Of a DNA stretch of 15,143 nt, positions 13,593 through 15,143 are shown piece by piece. Positions within the stretch are counted from its first letter, which is position 1. The number at the start of each line of letters is the position of its first letter. The notes beneath the pieces are model-generated. The model worked only from the letters and a program-made list of their open reading frames with translations. It did no database searches and had not been told where the DNA came from. The DNA is from an uncultured bacterium. GTDB taxonomy: Bacteria; Actinomycetota; Coriobacteriia; Coriobacteriales; Coriobacteriaceae. A program made the position numbers and the translations under genes. The stretch covers positions 1-15,143 of the forward strand of contig CAJMOP010000042.1 of the NCBI GenBank assembly GCA_905215115.1. The letters run 5' to 3'.

Positions 13593-15005
13593 ATGACCAA
13601 GAACCGCACCGAGGTCGCGGACATCGACCGCAGCCTCTACGACTTCACCTATGGCGAGGAGGGATTCGAGCGCCTCGACGCCGGCATCACGCCCGACATC
13701 GTGCGCGAGATCAGCGCCAGGAAGGACGAGCCGCAGTGGATGCTCGACCTGCGCTTAAAGTCCCTCGAGATCTTCAACCGCTTCCCGGATCCGACGTGGG
13801 GCCCCTCCATCGAGGGCTTGGACATGGACAACATCGTCACCTACGTCAAGCCCAACACCAACCAAAAGCACGACTGGGAGTCGGTGCCCGACGACATCAA
13901 GAACACCTTTGAGCGCCTGGGCATCCCCGACGCCGAGCGCAGCTACCTGGCGGGCGTCGGCGCGCAATACGACTCCGAGCTGGTCTACCACAACATGCAG
14001 GATACGGCGTCCAAGATGGGCATCGTCTACTCCGGCATCGAGGAGGCCCTGCACGATCCGCAGTGGGAGCCGCTCATCCACGAGAAGTTTATGACGCTCA
14101 TCCCGCCCACCGACCACAAGTTTGCGGCCCTGCACGGCGCCGTCTGGTCGGGCGGCTCGTTTGTCTACGTGCCCAAGGGCACCAAGCTCGATTTTCCGCT
14201 GCAGAGCTACTTCCGCCTCAACGCCAAGGGCGCCGGCCAGTTTGAGCACACGCTCATCATTGTCGAGGACGATGCCGACCTGCACTTTATCGAGGGCTGC
14301 TCCGCGCCCAAGTACAACGTGGCCAACCTCCACGCCGGCGCCGTGGAGCTCTTTGTGGGCAAGCGTGCGCACCTGCGCTACTCGACCATCGAGAACTGGT
14401 CCAAGAACATGTACAACCTCAACACCAAGCGTGCGCGCGTGGACGAGGACGGCGACATCGAGTGGATCAGCGGCTCCTTCGGCAGCCACGTGGGCTACCT
14501 CTACCCCATGAGCGTGCTCAACGGCCGCCGCGCCCGCTCGAGCTTTACCGGCATCACCTTTGCCGGCGCCGGGCAGAATCTCGACACCGGCTGCAAGGTC
14601 GTGCTCAACGCCCCCGAGACCTCGGCGACCGTCGAGACCAAGGGCATCTCCAAGAGCGGCGGCATCCAGACCTTCCGCAGCTCCATCGTGGCCACGCCTA
14701 AGGCCGAGGGCTCCAAGGCAACCGTGAGCTGCCAGTCGCTCATGCTCGACGACCAAAGCCGCTCCGACACCATCCCCGCCATGGACATCCGCGCCAAGAA
14801 TGTCGACATCGGCCACGAGGCCACCATCGGACGCATCGGCGATGACAAGGTGTTCTACCTGATGAGCCGCGGCATCTCGGAAGAAGAGGCCCGCACCATG
14901 ATCGTCAACGGCTTTGCCAACCCGGTCTCCAAGGAGCTGCCGCTGGAGTACGCCGTCGAGATGAACAACCTGATCAAGCTCGAGATGGAAGGAGCGATCG
15001 GATAA
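13593..15005 (+). CDS. sufB: SufB, Fe-S cluster scaffold subunit
   Basis: This encodes 470 residues, the normal SufB length. The start ATG is preceded by AAAGGGG. Conserved SufB segments include EPQWMLDLRLKSLEIF near the N-terminus, HGAVWSGGSFVYVPKGTKLD in the beta-helix, HFIEGCSAPKY, NWSKNMYNLNTKRA, and the C-terminal HEATIGRIGDDKVFYLMSRG with NGFANPVSKELPLEYAVEMN. SufB receives sulfur from the SufS desulfurase system, binds the nascent cluster, and forms SufBC2D with SufC and SufD. The region that carries Cys405 in E. coli SufB reads AMDIRA here; as far as I recall, other actinobacterial SufB proteins also lack that Cys, so I do not call it a defect. No intein is present. The stop codon overlaps the sufD start by 1 nt, so translation is coupled. 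Confidence 0.97.
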   Translation: MTKNRTEVADIDRSLYDFTYGEEGFERLDAGITPDIVREISARKDEPQWMLDLRLKSLEIFNRFPDPTWGPSIEGLDMDNIVTYVKPNTNQKHDWESVPDDIKNTFERLGIPDAERSYLAGVGAQYDSELVYHNMQDTASKMGIVYSGIEEALHDPQWEPLIHEKFMTLIPPTDHKFAALHGAVWSGGSFVYVPKGTKLDFPLQSYFRLNAKGAGQFEHTLIIVEDDADLHFIEGCSAPKYNVANLHAGAVELFVGKRAHLRYSTIENWSKNMYNLNTKRARVDEDGDIEWISGSFGSHVGYLYPMSVLNGRRARSSFTGITFAGAGQNLDTGCKVVLNAPETSATVETKGISKSGGIQTFRSSIVATPKAEGSKATVSCQSLMLDDQSRSDTIPAMDIRAKNVDIGHEATIGRIGDDKVFYLMSRGISEEEARTMIVNGFANPVSKELPLEYAVEMNNLIKLEMEGAIG

Positions 15006-15143
15006 TGAAACAGACCACGAACACCGCTGCGACCACGCTCGAGCAGGTTAATGCGATGCCGGCCGCCACTTGGGGCTGGCTCAAGATGAACCAGACCAAG
15101 CTCGAGCTTTCGAACGAGCTTGCCGCCGCACCCGCCGAGGCCG
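15005..15143 (+). CDS. sufD: SufD, SUF complex subunit (5' part, cut by window end)
   Basis: ATG 15005 overlaps the sufB TAA (15003-15005) by one base, and GGAAGGAG at the end of sufB is a strong ribosome binding site. The 46 visible residues start MKQTTNTAATTLEQVNAMPA and continue with ATWGWLKMNQTKLEL, which resembles the SufD N-terminus (P..TW..LK.N). The frame is open to the window edge. With SufB and SufC it would form the SufBC2D scaffold. Downstream genes, expected to be sufS and a sufU-type sulfur carrier, lie outside the window. The assignment rests on position and the short N-terminal motif. Confidence 0.88.
   Translation, partial: MKQTTNTAATTLEQVNAMPAATWGWLKMNQTKLELSNELAAAPAEA

Noticed and set aside
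13755..14816. 353-codon minus-strand open frame inside sufB
   Set aside because: Antisense shadow of a clear sufB; the product is repetitive Val/Gly/Ala/Leu/Asp with no family features. The same applies to 12732-13454 across sufC.
1..15143. CRISPR arrays, tRNA or rRNA genes, replication origin
   Set aside because: No regularly spaced direct repeats, no cloverleaf-like segments or conserved rRNA stretches, and no DnaA-box cluster were seen on reading both strands.

Overview
The window looks like a chromosomal segment of a high-GC Actinomycetota of the Coriobacteriia, most likely Collinsella or a close relative. The clues are GC-rich codon use in the core genes, a sufC-sufB-sufD order with a divergent Rrf2 regulator, and surface-polysaccharide genes of the type seen in that group. 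The genus call is an inference from style and gene order; no marker RNA is present.

Layout. (1) 1-569 is the 3' part of an IS110-family transposase, followed by about 550 bp of gene-poor sequence. (2) 1124-2218 (minus) is an AT-rich, isolated gene for a protein with HEPN-like features, followed by an AT-rich spacer with a strong inverted repeat. Regions 1 and 2 look like a small acquired island. (3) 2626-7470 is a surface-glycan locus: a GT2 glycosyltransferase, an acyltransferase-3 gene interrupted by one in-frame TAG, a convergent multi-pass membrane protein gene interrupted by one in-frame TGA, and a second, GlfT-like GT2 glycosyltransferase. (4) 7491-9290 (minus) encodes an AAA-ATPase-like protein whose C-terminal PD-(D/E)XK-like part has lost its recognisable catalytic residues. 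(5) 9494-11296 (minus) encodes a secreted, lysozyme-like surface protein with a long low-complexity stalk and a variant sortase motif (MPKTGD). (6) 11425-12558 (minus) is a tight cluster, rrf2 - mntA - hepT: a cysteine-containing Rrf2 (IscR/SufR-type) regulator followed after 8 nt by a MNT/HEPN toxin-antitoxin pair. (7) 12780-15143 (plus) is the start of the suf iron-sulfur assembly operon, sufC - sufB - sufD (cut by the window end), divergent from rrf2.

How the genes work together. The SUF genes build Fe-S clusters, and the Rrf2 protein probably senses cluster status and controls the divergent promoter region, which is rich in inverted repeats. The unusual point is that a MntA-HepT toxin-antitoxin pair sits directly downstream of rrf2, apparently in the same transcript, so toxin and antitoxin supply could follow Fe-S status. 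The glycan locus appears to be decaying: two adjacent genes each carry a single premature stop that a C-to-T-type transition could explain. A second HEPN-like protein, next to the insertion sequence, is a candidate defence or stress RNase, but its family could not be confirmed from sequence alone.
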